Below are positions 44,531 to 56,209 of a stretch of 64,000 nucleotides of DNA, piece after piece. Numbering within the stretch: the first letter of the stretch is position 1; each line of letters opens with the position of its first letter. Origin of the DNA: Nephrocerus scutellatus (taxonomy: Eukaryota > Arthropoda > Insecta > Diptera > Pipunculidae); contig OX352761.1 in NCBI GenBank assembly GCA_947095585.1, positions 26,441,777 through 26,505,776 of the forward strand. Direction: 5' to 3'. Below the pieces are notes generated by a model that saw only the letters and a list, made by a program, of their open reading frames with translations, was not told the DNA's origin and did not search any database. Position numbers and translations under genes: made by a program.

Positions 44531-46728
44531 TTGGAAGGAAGTCAAGGTAGTTTTTATACCGAAGGCGGGAAAAAGCATCCATGGCTACCCAAAAGACCTG
44601 AGGCCTATAACTCTATCATCCTTTCTTCTGAAAACTCTGGAATGACTGGTAGATGTTCATATAAGGGCTAAGGAAAAACCTAGCAGTTGGGAAAAGTCCC
44701 AACTTGCTTACTGGAAGAGGAAGTCTGTCGATACAGCATTACACACCTTAGTAAGCACATTTGAGAAATCAATATACGTCCAGGAGTATACACTTGTAGC
44801 ATTTTTGGACATCGAGGGTGCGTTCAATAGTGTTAAAACAGAGGCAATCTGTCAGACATGGAGGTGGACTACCCTATAAGCAGACTAATTAATCATATGC
44901 TTCTAGGCAGGATTATTAGTGCGTAGCTGGGGGGTTCCACCTTGAAGAGGCAGGCAGTTATAGGAAAACCGCAAGGAGGTGTATTATCCCCTCTCCTCTG
45001 GAATATAGTAATCAACGAATTACTGTTGAAACTGGAAGGAGAGGGGATAAAAGTGGTAGCGTATGCTGATGATGTAGCGTAAGCTGTCTCAGGAAAATAC
45101 CTCAGAGCGATTAAAGAGGTTATGCAAAATGCCCTCTTAATTGTTAAAGAATGGACAAATAAAAGCGGTCTGGGCGTCAACCCGAATAAGACAGAGCTTG
45201 TCCTTTTCACCAGGAAATATAAAATTCCAACAGTTGATCCGCCAACGCCACCCCTATAGTTTTTTCTGATAAAGCAAGATTTCTTGGGAGAATCTTGGAA
45301 AGAAATCTGGGCTGGAAACCTAATATAAAAGAACGAGTAAATAAAGCGAATACTGGTTTATACTCATGCAAGAACGCCATTGGTAAAAATGGCGGTACAC
45401 TGGTACACTGGTTCTACACTTCGGTAGTGAGACCAATACTTCTGTACGGGGTAAGCGTATGGTGGCCAGCTTTGGAAAAACCACGTATAAAAATATATTA
45501 GGGAAGGTACAAAGAGTGGGCTGTATGCTTATAAGCGGGGCGCTGAGATCTAAACCAACTCGCGCTCTAGAGGTTATGTTCCGCCTTATCCCACTAGATA
45601 TATTTGGCAAACAGAAAGCGGCAATTACAGCTACGCGACTATTAGCAGTCAATCAGTGGAAAAGTCTTCAAAAGGGGCACTCCACCATAACTAAATCGCT
45701 AAAGCAAATTCTGACGAAACTTGATTACATAACACCATTGTTATCTTTTAAAAAAGGTGTTCGGACAACAATGCCCTCCAGAGAAGAATGGAAGAGTGGA
45801 TCCGTAACCGATAATGAAACAATACAGTTTTTCACGGATGGCTCTAAGCTAGACGGTAAAGTAGGAGAAGGAGTCTTCTCTGACAAGCTGAAAGGAAGCA
45901 TCTCTCTCCGTCTACCTGAATACTGCAGCGTATACCAGGCTGAGGTGATAGCGATTGAAGAGGTTATGAGTTGGCTGAAGCATAATGTATATAATTTAAT
46001 AATTTACGTGGACAGTCGGGCGGCCATAAAATCGTTAGAGGCGGTCTCGCTTAAATCTAAGGTGGCGCTGAGCTGACACTCCTCTCTTAACGAGATGAGT
46101 TAGCAGTTCAATATAAGAATCATTTGGGTCCCGGTCCACACAGATTTTAAGGGGAATTGTAGGGCGGACGAGTTAGCTAGACGTGGTGCGACTCTCCAGG
46201 GCAGAAGTAGGGAGTCCTATCCCAACACTGAAACTTGAGTTTCGGAAAGAGGCAGAAACAATAACAATGTAAGGTGGGAAAACACCGACACTTGTAATAT
46301 TTCAAGACAGATCTGGCTGAAGCTGGACTTGAAGCGCTCGGCTGCGCTTATTTCCCTACAAAGACGTGAACTATGAACGGTTGTAGGGATAATGAGAAGA
46401 CACTGCCTTTTAGGGAAACACGCGAGAAGGATGGGTGTCGAATATAATGACTTCTGCAGAAGCTGCATGGACTAGGAGGAGGAGGAGACCATAGAACATC
46501 TTCTTTGCTCATGTCCGGCACTAATGCACAGAAGGCACAAACACTGGGGTAAGCGGTTAATGAATAACCTATCAGATCTCGAAAAGAGTGCGAGATATAC
46601 TTCGATTCATTAAGAGCTCTGAATGGATCTTCTGAAAAGGGGAAAAGTATAAGATCCTGTGGTAACACAAAGGACCGCGAATGGACTAAGTGAGCATTAG
46701 CTGCCACCGCAACCTAACCTAACCTAAC
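44531..46728 (+). mobile_element. I/LOA-like retrotransposon, ORF2 RT to 3' end
   Basis: In order it encodes VFIPKAGKSIHGYPKDLRPI, a KSVDTALHTLVSTFEKS block, LVAFLDIEGAFNSV (catalytic Asp kept), a YADDVA motif near 45.065 kb, NLGWKPNIKERVNKANTGLY, WFYTSVVRPILLYG, a 205-codon open stretch at 45459-46076 with RNase H (FFTDGSKLDGKVG, VYQAEVIAIEE, YVDSRAAIKSL), and a broken CRSC-EEEEE tail. It ends with (CCTAA)n at 46711-46728. Several stops and frameshifts are present. RNase H carboxylates look intact. Confidence 0.8.
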
Positions 46729-48704
46729 TCTTAAAATATCGATCCGCTAATCTAATCTATCTACCTAATTCCTTATTGAAAAAAAATTGAGTGTAATCCA
46801 AAGTTAAATGAGACACCGTTTACAGAAAAACACAAACGCCAGAACGATGAAACCAAGAATTTATATACTTGTCCTCTTCGACACAACTGTCACAGGCTCT
46901 GTCGTCCCACCAGAAACGCATAATTATCACAATCACATGAGAGAAACTAAAAAAAAAACAACTTAAATGAAAAAACTCGAAATCCCACTAAAGTGGTGTC
47001 TTGTCCCTGTTTGTGTTTTTAGTCGAAATGGCTAAAACTAGCTTACCGCTCTGGTCTTGCTGTCCCGAAAATTATATACTCAGCGGATGATGGGGTCAAA
47101 AAGCCAAAACCAACAAGATGTACCTGTATATTTTCCTGTTCCTGTTACCAACCATCAACATCAAAAAAAAAAACCAAAACAAAACATAAAACAAAAGAAA
47201 AACAAAACAACAACCAAAGAAATGGAAATGATATTAATAACAATAATAATGTTATGATGGTTATAATAATGTTGCCCGAGTGTGTGTGTATGTGTGTTTG
47301 GATTGCTGTTGATGGCCATCACGACAACCTGGTCAATAGCTATATAGACATATACTCGTAGAAGCGTGCACTGATTTAGTCTTCTTCTGGCTGTTTTTTA
47401 ATTCTTCCCAGTCGCACAGAACGCACAAAATAAAAAAAGTATTTTTTTTTCTTTTTCGTGTCCTACTTGGAGTATGGCTGGAAAGTTCCAAATATAGTGC
47501 GTCTTTGATTGCTCTTGTGCAGGGAGGGAAGGCGAATGTCCGCAATTGAGTCCGATTGGGCCATCAACTTTGACTGGAGTTATTGTTGCTTTTCTTCTTT
47601 ATATAAAAAAAATAAACAGGTACGAGTATGTTACGACGACGACGGGCAGTATGGTATGATGATATCAAATGAACCGTTATGATGCGGCTTAAAGCGTGAG
47701 CCCTGCTCTCAACATCAATATACCACCACCACCTTGACTTTTCTTCCAAATAATAAAAATTAAGAAAACCTGTATGACAACAACAATTAAATGTCGCATC
47801 AAAAAGTACCGACGCCCAATCGCCCCGATCGCCCTGATCTGAAGAATGCGATCAAACAAAAGGCTAATATCGAATCTCAGCTTGTACTTAACACAAGCTC
47901 GTAGCATACAATAAATATTGTTGCGGACAGGTTGCATACACGATCCGTTGATAACGTTGATAATAACGTTGGTGGTGTGATTGTGATCCAATAGCATAGA
48001 CTGACTGAGTGGTTTTGGTTTAACCCGCAGATTGGGTGTGCCTGGAAAGGCTCTTTTGTCGACTGTTTCACGATTTGCCCGATCACTGCTATCCGCATAT
48101 GTCATGGATGGACTGAACCTAAGAACCCAGTGGGAAACGAAAAAAAAAAAAACGGTTCGATAATTTATGCCCATTTAGTCAACTCGGTAAATCATGATTT
48201 GTATGATAGAGAGGTATTTCTAAGGCTTTATTTACATATTGATTATCTCCTTTGGTAAGGGGTTAAACAGGTGTGTGTTAATTAGGTGTGTATATACTTG
48301 TATAAGGAAACCAAGGAAAGAAACTAGAATATATGCTCTCTTAATAACTGTTGAAGAACGTTGATCTTCGAAGTAAACAAAGAAAAGAAACAAATCGTAC
48401 ATTGCTTACCACCTCTATGTAGACAATTTCTTTTCTTAACGAATAAGCTGAGAAAAATAAATGAAATTAAGAAGAAGCAAAAAAAATAACTGACCAGGAA
48501 GCGTTTGAGTTATTTAAGACTAGCTATGTGACTCTGGCAACACTTAGATAAGAATTACCAACAAACGATCGATTTCATTAAAACAAACAAATGTTTTTCC
48601 CCACATATCCAGTTTCAAGTACAGATAAATTTAATTGAGTTGTGTCTCTGTTTTAATACTCGTTGGAACGTGATAATTAAAAACACAACACGGATTTTGT
48701 TAAA
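46729..48704. other. Unassigned region
   Basis: No family recognised. A-rich at 46.9-47.25 kb. Open frames at 47689-48174 (minus) and 47057-47257 (plus, Lys-rich) have no motif support. Probably intergenic. Confidence 0.4.
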
Positions 48705-49679
48705 TAAAAAAAAAACAACCCATCAAAATTTTTCATGTAAATTCTCTAAAAGGAGATGCATATGTGTGTACAGTTAACACCGGGTTAATTTGGAAACAAT
48801 TAATATTAGAACCCCTTTACTTGAAATTTTTACAAAAATTGTTGTACACAAGTATGTTGGATGTACACAAGTGTATGGGAGCCCCCGACCTTGGCGCCCG
48901 ATCACTTCAAAATTTCAATAGGAAGTGTTGTTATCGGAGTTGAAAATTTGAAGATAATAGGGATAATTTTTAAAAAAAATTTATGGGCCTCAAGGACCTC
49001 AGAGCCCGGTCATCTTTACAAAAGGTTTTGTCCATCGGAGATACACATGTGTTTAAAATTTTAAGAAAATGGGGCTCATTTTTAAAAAATTTATATGGGC
49101 ACCCATCGGTCCTAAGGCCCGTTCACTCCAAAAATGTAACAAAAAGTTTTGTCCATCGGCGATAGACATGTGTTTAAAATTTGAAAAAATAGGGCTAATT
49201 TTTAAAATAATTTATATGTTTTTTTAAAACATTTGTATGGGTACTCACGACCCTGGGGCTCTGAGTCTCCAAAATTTTTACAAAAAGTGTTGTCTCTCGG
49301 AGATACACATGAATATAAAATTTGAAGAAAATCGGGTTAGTTTTTAAAGAAAATTTGTATAGGGCTTCACGACCCCAGGGCCCGGGGTCTCCAAAATTTT
49401 TACAAAAAGTGTTGTCCATCGGAGATACACATATATACAAAATTTTAAATCAAATAAATTTTTTAAAAAAAATTTGTATGGGGCCTCACGACTCGACTCG
49501 ACTCGAGGCTCGAGGGGCCCCAAATTTTAATAGAAAGTGTTGTCGTCGGAGATATGCAAGTGTGCCAAGTCTCAATAAAATCGGACTGTATGAAGTGAGT
49601 TAAAAATTGATCGCAAGATTCCACGACAAAAAAACAAACAACACACGGGCAAGTGAAGTTAATATAGAGAATTTAAAAA
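48705..49679 (+). mobile_element. Tandem-unit (Helentron/DINE-like) element, longest copy
   Basis: Complete at both ends: 5' CAACCCATC then AATTCTCTAAAAGGAGATGC, 3' GGCAAGTGAAGTTAATATA then GAGAATTT. It holds about eight internal units, each around 115-120 bp and each with a GAGATACACATGTG-like core, giving a short satellite. Unit sequence drifts gradually along the array. No ORF. Confidence 0.7.
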
Positions 49680-51120
49680 GCCAATGGGTTCGCTTGTTGA
49701 AAATTTGTGGCGAAAAATGTCCTAACAAATCACAGTTTGTGGATTGTTTTTTGACCAAATTTAGAAACCAAAGTCACAGAACTCGATTGGTTATTGTTAT
49801 TGTTACTCCTTCGAGTTATTCTACCGACTTATGCAAGATAAAAGCTTTGTAGGTTTAAAAAATCCTAAGCTCCTGGTCGGAGAGCAGGCAAGGAGAGAAA
49901 AACCTTCCTCGCTTGCACTAACGCTTCTGGTTTGCACAAAATTAAGCTGTTCGCCACCGGCGAATCAGTAAATTCACGATCTTTTAAAAATTTTGACAAC
50001 AAGCTCGTCGTGTACAAAGCTAACAAAAATTCATGGATGACGTTAGCATTCTTTGAACAATGGCTCCACAATACATTTGTTCCTGAGGTATTAAAAACTC
50101 CAATCGATTGCTGGTTTTTTTTTTTGGGGGTTTTGCTCTTTTAGGTTCGACTTTTTTTTTAAGATCCAAGATTAAAAAAAAGGCGCTGTTGCCTCTTGAT
50201 AACGTCCCTTGCCATCCCAGAGGCGGCGAGTTAAAACGTGATGACGGTATGATCGTTGTAATGTGTTTTCCAGCGAGTTGCACTGCTATCCTTCAACCAA
50301 TGAACCAAAATGTAATAAAAAACGCTGCATTATAAAAAAAATCTATTGGGGCACTTGGTTGGAAGTTAATGCTCGGATTTGGAAGTTAAAATCAAAGTAT
50401 TTATTCTGCGTAATGCAATTTGCCTCCTAGCTAACTAACTAGCATAGGATGGATTGCAGGTTAGCTTAATAAAGAAATGCTGGAATGTTGATGTCTCCTT
50501 GTAGTGATTGAAATGATGGAGATGAGCTACCTTTGAGCACAATAATAATATTCGGCAAGACAGATCATTGCGGTCCAAGGCCTAGCTTCTCGCGACCATT
50601 TGTTTTGCGTATGTACATTTTTGCACACAAATGGGAGGGACCTACAATTTAAGGCCGGATCCGAACGGCAAATTGAGAAGCTTTTCGTGACCAGTTTTTA
50701 CTCTTGGAACGTTTGTCACCCATTCGCGGTTACTGGAATTCGAACCACGAACCTCCTGCTCAGTAGCCATGTGCATTTCCAATGAGCCACGGCGCCCACA
50801 GAGCGCAATAAGGGCACGAATTATGAATGAACGCGCGGTGCTAGAATCCATAACCACTTTCCTTAGTATTTCTCGGAGTGAACCGATTTCTATCCGTTCC
50901 ATTGAATCATTCCATTGAAAGTTTAGACGAGAGAGAAACGGAGATTGCTTCAACTTCAAAAATAAAGACTAAGACTGCAATACATTGTTTAAACACAGCC
51001 ATTCAATGGGCTGAAGACAACTCAGCACACATAGATCAGATACTGAATCTGCCAAAATTGCGAGAAATGGCCGTGTTGAAAAATGCAGCAAAGCAAAAAT
51101 CTCAAACAAAAATGTGAAAC
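49680..51120 (+). mobile_element. Tigger/pogo-like (DDE_1) transposase relic
   Basis: From about 49.88 kb it encodes HKIKLFATGESVNSRSFKNF, ANKNSWMTLAFFEQWLHNTF, LLPLDNVPCHP (second catalytic Asp kept) and DDGMIVVMCFP...QPMNQNVI, where relatives read QPMDQ; the third Asp is Asn, so it is inactive. A SINE interrupts at 50546-50800. The C-terminal domain resumes at 50878-51117 (TAIHCLNTAIQWAEDNSA, LPKLREMAVLKNAA). The N-terminal DNA-binding part is missing. Confidence 0.75.
50546..50800 (-). mobile_element. tRNA-headed SINE, full length (255 bp)
   Basis: Flanked by GAGCACAATAA (50535-50545) and GAGCGCAATAA (50801-50811), one mismatch. On the minus strand it has GCGCCGTGGCTCATTGG, GTTCGTGGTTCGAATTCC, the body with GGATCCGGCCTTAAATTGTA, and the tail GCCGAATATTATTATT. 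This is the best reference copy. Confidence 0.85.
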
Positions 51121-51300
51121 TCTTTTAAAAGCAACTAATACTTGTGTATACATAAATACATTATAAAACATCCTTTTTCTTATGTTTTGATTAATTTACT
51201 TGTTTTATTTTTTATTTTTTCAGAATCATAACTGAAGTAAATAAAAGTTTTTGTATTATCTAAACATTTAAGTTCTGTTTTCTGAATTACTTATTAACAT

Positions 51301-53254
51301 AGGTTAGGTTAGGTTAACGTTAAGGTGACTGTCAGTGAAACCGATACACTTAGACCAGTAATGGTCCATTGTTATACCACACGGATCAGGAAAAATTTCG
51401 ATCAACTTACACGAAGAACCAATTAGAGCTTCGTATGAAGCGTATGATACTACCAATGTCAATGGTGATGAGATCATTAGTATCGTTGTAGAAGAAAGCT
51501 CCCATATGGAGTTTACGCTTTTGGGAGAGGGCTGGAAAAGTACAGAGAAATGGACAATGGTTTCCTCCTCCTCCTCCTCCTCATCCCTGCAGCTTCTGCA
51601 GAAGTCATTAAAGAATACTCCAAGTCTTGCTGCATGCCTGTCAAGTGATGACACACCTACAATAGAACCGATGTGCGATCTTTTTGGAGAGATCAAATAC
51701 TTGGAGCGTTTCGGATCCAGCTTGGGCCAGATCCGCTTTGTCGCTATGCAAGTTGTACCGTTTGACTACCTAAAGTTTGTTTTTACATTAGCATGCCACT
51801 TTAACAAGAATTTGCATGTAGCGATTGGTATGCCTATGGAACCATAGCCTTGTTTCCCGGAATATCTCTGTGCCCCGGCACCCAACACAGGTGGATATTG
51901 AACTGCTTCGCCATCTCCACGAGAGATGAACGGCAGTTAAGGGATAAAAAAAGCTTGGCTATCCGAGAATATACGGATATCCTTAGCGGATATGACGTGT
52001 TTCTCAGCCAAGACAAGACTTCACTGATCGCCCTAATTTCAGCCTGAAAACACTACAGTGATTAGGAAGACGGAAAGAGAGGCTAAGATTCAGAAAACAC
52101 CTCCGCCGACTCCGTCATCAGTTTTAGACCCGTCTGTGTAAAAATGAATGTGTTCATCTTCCAGGTAAGCGTCCACGTCCCAGGATCTGGAGGGGAAGGT
52201 GACCTGGAAGTTTTTGTTGAAATCGAGTTGCGTAGTGTTTTAATCTATGTTGTCTGGGATCCTGACTAAATTCAGGGTAGAGGAGTGATTTAGCATTAAG
52301 TAAGCATTAAGCCGAGCTAGCAGCTACTTGCCTGCTGTAAATGTCGAGTAGGGTAACGTCGAACAAAATGTCTAATGCAGCGGAGGGGCGTGTACGAAGT
52401 GCTCCGCTCATACATAGACTAGCTGATATTTGGATTTTGCTTAATTTATCAAGGTGTACTTTCTTATTTAAAGCAGTCCATCATACAGTCACACCGTATA
52501 GAAGAGTAGGTCTTACTACCGCTGTATATAGCCAATGGGTTATATGGGTTTGAAGGCCCCATCTGCCACTAATGGCTTTAATGGAAGGTGGGTTAATAAG
52601 TGGAACTTTGTATTTCCTGGTGAATTGGTCAAGCTCAGATTTGTGAGGATCTGCCCAGCAAGTTAGCTTATTGAGAGCATTTTGCAGGAGTTCCTTTAAA
52701 TTATTGGGGTATTTTTCTGAGATGGCACTAGCAACGTCATCCGCATAAGCGATTACTCTGCAGCCCTCACCTCTTAGGCATACCAGCAGTTCATTGATCG
52801 CTAAGTGGACAGGACTCCACCTTGTGGGGACCTTTACTTTTCTTCATAAAACTGGAATTTGGACCAGATCGAGACAACTCTTTAGAATTGTTTCTAGCAA
52901 AGAAAGGAAGTCCTTTGCAGCTCGGCTAGAATTATGCCATCAGGTCCTGCAGATTTGTATGGTTTGAAGGTTTGTAGCACCCAAAGCAGTTTATCCTTAT
53001 TTATTAGATCGTTGGAGATAGTTGTACGAGTGTCAGCCCTATCAAGGCCGACATTACTTATCGCATGGGAGCTTCCCGTGAAGTGGGTACCTAAAAGCAG
53101 ATTGAGCGATTCTTTGCTTGCGGTAGTCAACATGCCATCTGCCTTTTTCAGGCAGCTCGGCATTATTTTTTTAAGCCTAGGCGCCTCAGAAGATTCTTCT
53201 ATTTTATCACAGAACAGTCTCCATGAAGAGCGCTTGGCTGTCATTAAATAATAA
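51301..53254 (-). mobile_element. I/LOA-like retrotransposon, ORF2 3' part
   Basis: Begins on the plus strand with (GGTTA)n at 51301-51315, the complement of the family (CCTAA) tail. Leftmost is the tail domain with FCRSCRDEEEEEET. Next come RNase H pieces (HLCWVPGHRDIPGN, ending near 52.26 kb), then RT blocks to SAGPDGI near 52.95 kb and the RT N-terminal linker AKRSSWRLFCDKIEE at 53.2 kb. It is broken by stops and by the SINE on its right. Confidence 0.75.
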
Positions 53255-53422
53255 TAATATTTGGCGCGACAGACCATTGCAGTCCAAGGCCTAACTTCTC
53301 GCGACCATTTGTGCTGCACAAGTTAATTTTTGGACACAAATGGAAGGGACCTACAATTTAAGGCCGGATCCGAACGGCGAATTGTGAAGCTTTCCGTGAC
53401 AAGGTATTAATTACTCTCGGAA
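53255..53422 (-). mobile_element. tRNA-headed SINE, 5' truncated, inside the I/LOA-like element
   Basis: (AAT)n tail at 53248-53259, then the 3' two thirds of the SINE. It separates ORF1 and ORF2 relics. Confidence 0.75.
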
Positions 53423-53997
53423 CGGGCTTGGGCCCATTTTAGCTTGGCGACCTGCTTCGGTGTTCTGTTGGGCTCTGGAATTGCTTCGAGGGCCTTTAGT
53501 ATCCGTACTGCAGTACGCCGTTCCTTGTACGACGATCTAGATGGAGTGCGTTGTCGCGAACATCCGTCAGATGCGCCCACGAGCTTACTGACAGCGGAAC
53601 GGCCATAAGGTGCCACAATCCTACCGCTGCCAGTAGAAAGCCTATCTGACACGGCCGACCTGCGATTGTCGGCAGCAGTCAAACAACTACTCACCGTTGC
53701 AAGAGCATTACCGATAGACGATCTAGATGGAGCGCATTGTCGCAAACATCCACCAGATGCGCCTACTAGCTTACTGGCATTGGAAGGGCAATGAGGTGCC
53801 ACAATTCTACCGCTGCTAGAAGAAGGCTTAACTGTCAAGGCCGGCCGGCGCATGTCGGCAGTAGTCAAACCACCACACGCCGTTGCAAGAGCATTAGGCA
53901 CCGTACTACCGCCCGGTAAAGAATAAGTACCGGTCTTCAAAGTTTTCTCAAACCTAGCAAAAAAAAAATTATTTCTGTCTGTCATTTGGATTCCCAC
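53407..53997 (-). pseudogene. ORF1-like (gag-type) remnant with a 62-residue tandem duplication
   Basis: 196 codons. The segments at 53532-53717 and 53718-53903 are tandem copies of a 186-bp unit (both with SGRIVAP, SKLVGAS and PSRSS). The C-terminal RRTAVRILKALEAIPEPNRT and QVAKLKWAQAR resemble the basic helical segment of I/LOA-type ORF1 proteins. No CCHC knuckles are seen; they would follow but the SINE cuts in. Function in the family: RNA binding. This copy is truncated. Confidence 0.6.
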
Positions 53998-54414
53998 GAG
54001 TGGCGGAGAAAGGCTGGTCCATCTGCACAGAGATCCGCAGTATGCAGATAAGCAAGGGGGTAGAATCCGGAGGGCGCCAGGTATACAGATACTCCGTGAG
54101 CGTCTGGGCTATTATTAAACTGGGCTCCCAGCCAGGCTGATTCTTGGCACGGAACGTATAATACCTTAATTCAGCTCAGGGAATTAGGATTGGGATTGGA
54201 AGATGTAAAAAGGGAGGAGGTGGAATATGGGAGGGGTGAGAGAGAGTGATAAGCGACCTATGGTTTCAGGACTCATCTAGAGAAAACTCTCAAGAATCTT
54301 TGACCTTACTTAGCCCCTACAAATCTTCAAGTTCGACGCTCGGATACCCTCCTACCATGGTACCTCTTTGGTAGGAGGATACCCCTTAACATGGTTTTTA
54401 TCACAATTTACCTT
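53998..54414 (-). mobile_element. Probable 5' leader of the I/LOA-like element
   Basis: GC-richer than the flanks and directly upstream of the ORF1 remnant. No coding signal. The exact 5' end is not definable by eye. Confidence 0.35.
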
Positions 54415-54503
54415 CAAAAAGTTTTTGACTCGGTTATAGCAACAACCTCGTTCACTGCAACTACCCCCGATTTCTATTAGTTGCGATAATCGAGAATGCA
54501 CTG
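54415..54503. repeat. Tigger/pogo-like terminal inverted repeat (right end)
   Basis: Reading leftwards from 54503 the complement starts CAGTGCATTCTCGATTATCG, the style of a Tigger/pogo end, and is followed outside by TA. It is likely the missing right end of the transposon at 49.68-51.12 kb. Confidence 0.5.
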
Positions 54504-54505
54504 TA

Positions 54506-56209
54506 TACAGTATACACTATTCATCTCAGGATTCCTGTCCCATGAAAGGCGCTAATATGCAACAATTGCATAGCAGACAAAAATGTTGTTGCGCTTCATG
54601 ATAACAAAGAAACTGCATCGTGTAAAAAATTCATGAAATAAATTTCTAAAACGTGGTCAGGACATTAAATTTCAAGCTGCTACCCACATGAGGAAAACGA
54701 GTTCCACCGCCAAGAAAAGACTCAAATAGTCCCAAGAACACACAGTGGAATATGAAATAGAAAATTCTATTAGACCTATCACTCAAACCGCTTAATCCTC
54801 TTTGTTCCTTTAAAGTCAACACAGGTCTTCATAACACATCAATGGGGTGTAAATAAGTGTGTACCTTCTTTCTTTTCATCGGGCGATGACCTTCCTTTAG
54901 CCAAACATATCCATATCTAGCTCGTATCCAACTTGACCAAACAAAGCGTGTTGTTGTGTTTTGTGATGGTTTGGTGGTAGTAGTTGTGAAGCTCATAAAA
55001 AATAACATACGTGATTTGGGAAATGATTTGAAAAATTACACACATCCCAAAAAAGGTACCAAGAAGAAAATGATGAAGCGAAAAAAAAATCCTGCCGCAA
55101 GCTGTTTACTGGATAAGTGTTTCCCCCTCTGCGAGTTTACGGTGGTAGGTAAGCAAAGTCAGTATACAATAACAATGTCACTGAAGCCACTCCCATCATA
55201 TACATTCACACATATGAATCTTATGTTGAGAAATCCTAGAAAAAAAAAATTTCTAGGATTACAAATGTCCACACATGGATGCGGCCACGACGGCAAACGG
55301 CAGGTGATCTCTATCACAATTAAATTTTTGTTGTCGTCGTTGTTAGATGGACAGATGGATAGACGTAAGCGCTAGAGCGGCGTATATTTCCATTGTACTG
55401 CTCGCGGTCCAGTTGATTCCCCCGTTGCGCTTTGCCAACAACCGTGTGTGTGAAAATCACAACCGAAACGCGCAGCTTTGAACATAGAAAATATAGTAAC
55501 GCTCGTAAGATATGAACGTGTGAGTATGCGTGTGTTCATAAGCGGATGTCTGTCTGTATGAAAATAATATGAGTATACGAGTATTAAGGAGCGCAAAGCG
55601 TACAGCGATAGAGTTCGGATCTAACAACGTTTCTAAGCTGTGCTAATGCCCTATGCCGTGATGACTTGTGTGACTTGTGAAAATAGAGGAGGAATTGAAA
55701 CTTCAGCTGTGAGCGGATGGATGGATGGATAGTTACGCGCTGCAACAGGTAGGTATACTCGTACAAACAAAACGATACACAAATTGACAGGTTCACCTTT
55801 TGTTGTCCGTTTCGTTTGTGAACGATCTATTGCTAGACACTCGCAGCTATGTAAAGACATCCCGACCGACAACCCGACTTGGAAACCTCGTTGTTTTTTT
55901 GAGTCCGCTCGGTGCTCGAAGCTCATTTATACATTGATACAAAATACGATCGATCGATCGATCGGTGCTTTTCAAAGCGAGCTAAGTTCTTCGAGACTTT
56001 TCTTTATACATATATACATATCCATATGTAACACATAGTATGTACAGATAATTTTCATAAGAATCAAGAATGCCCACATATTATACCACTGGCTTCACCA
56101 CACATCATATTTGTATGATAATTAATTGACGTCGTCTATAGTTATGGACAGTGGGACGAAAATGTTAATATGCTGAGACATATATTTATGCGATCAGTAA
56201 ACACCATTG
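54506..56209. other. Unassigned region
   Basis: No family motif. Frames at 54956-55375 (plus) and 55372-55926 (minus) look like chance. A small perfect inverted repeat (AATCCTAGAAA / TTTCTAGGATT) lies at 55229-55260. (CGAT)4 lies near 55949. Confidence 0.4.

Noticed and set aside
47689..48174. 161-codon minus-strand frame
   Set aside because: Low-complexity start, no motif and no splice context. Probably chance in an AT-rich spacer.
51301..51316. Interstitial telomere repeat
   Set aside because: Only three units, located exactly at the 3' end of an I/LOA-like element, as at 46.71 kb.
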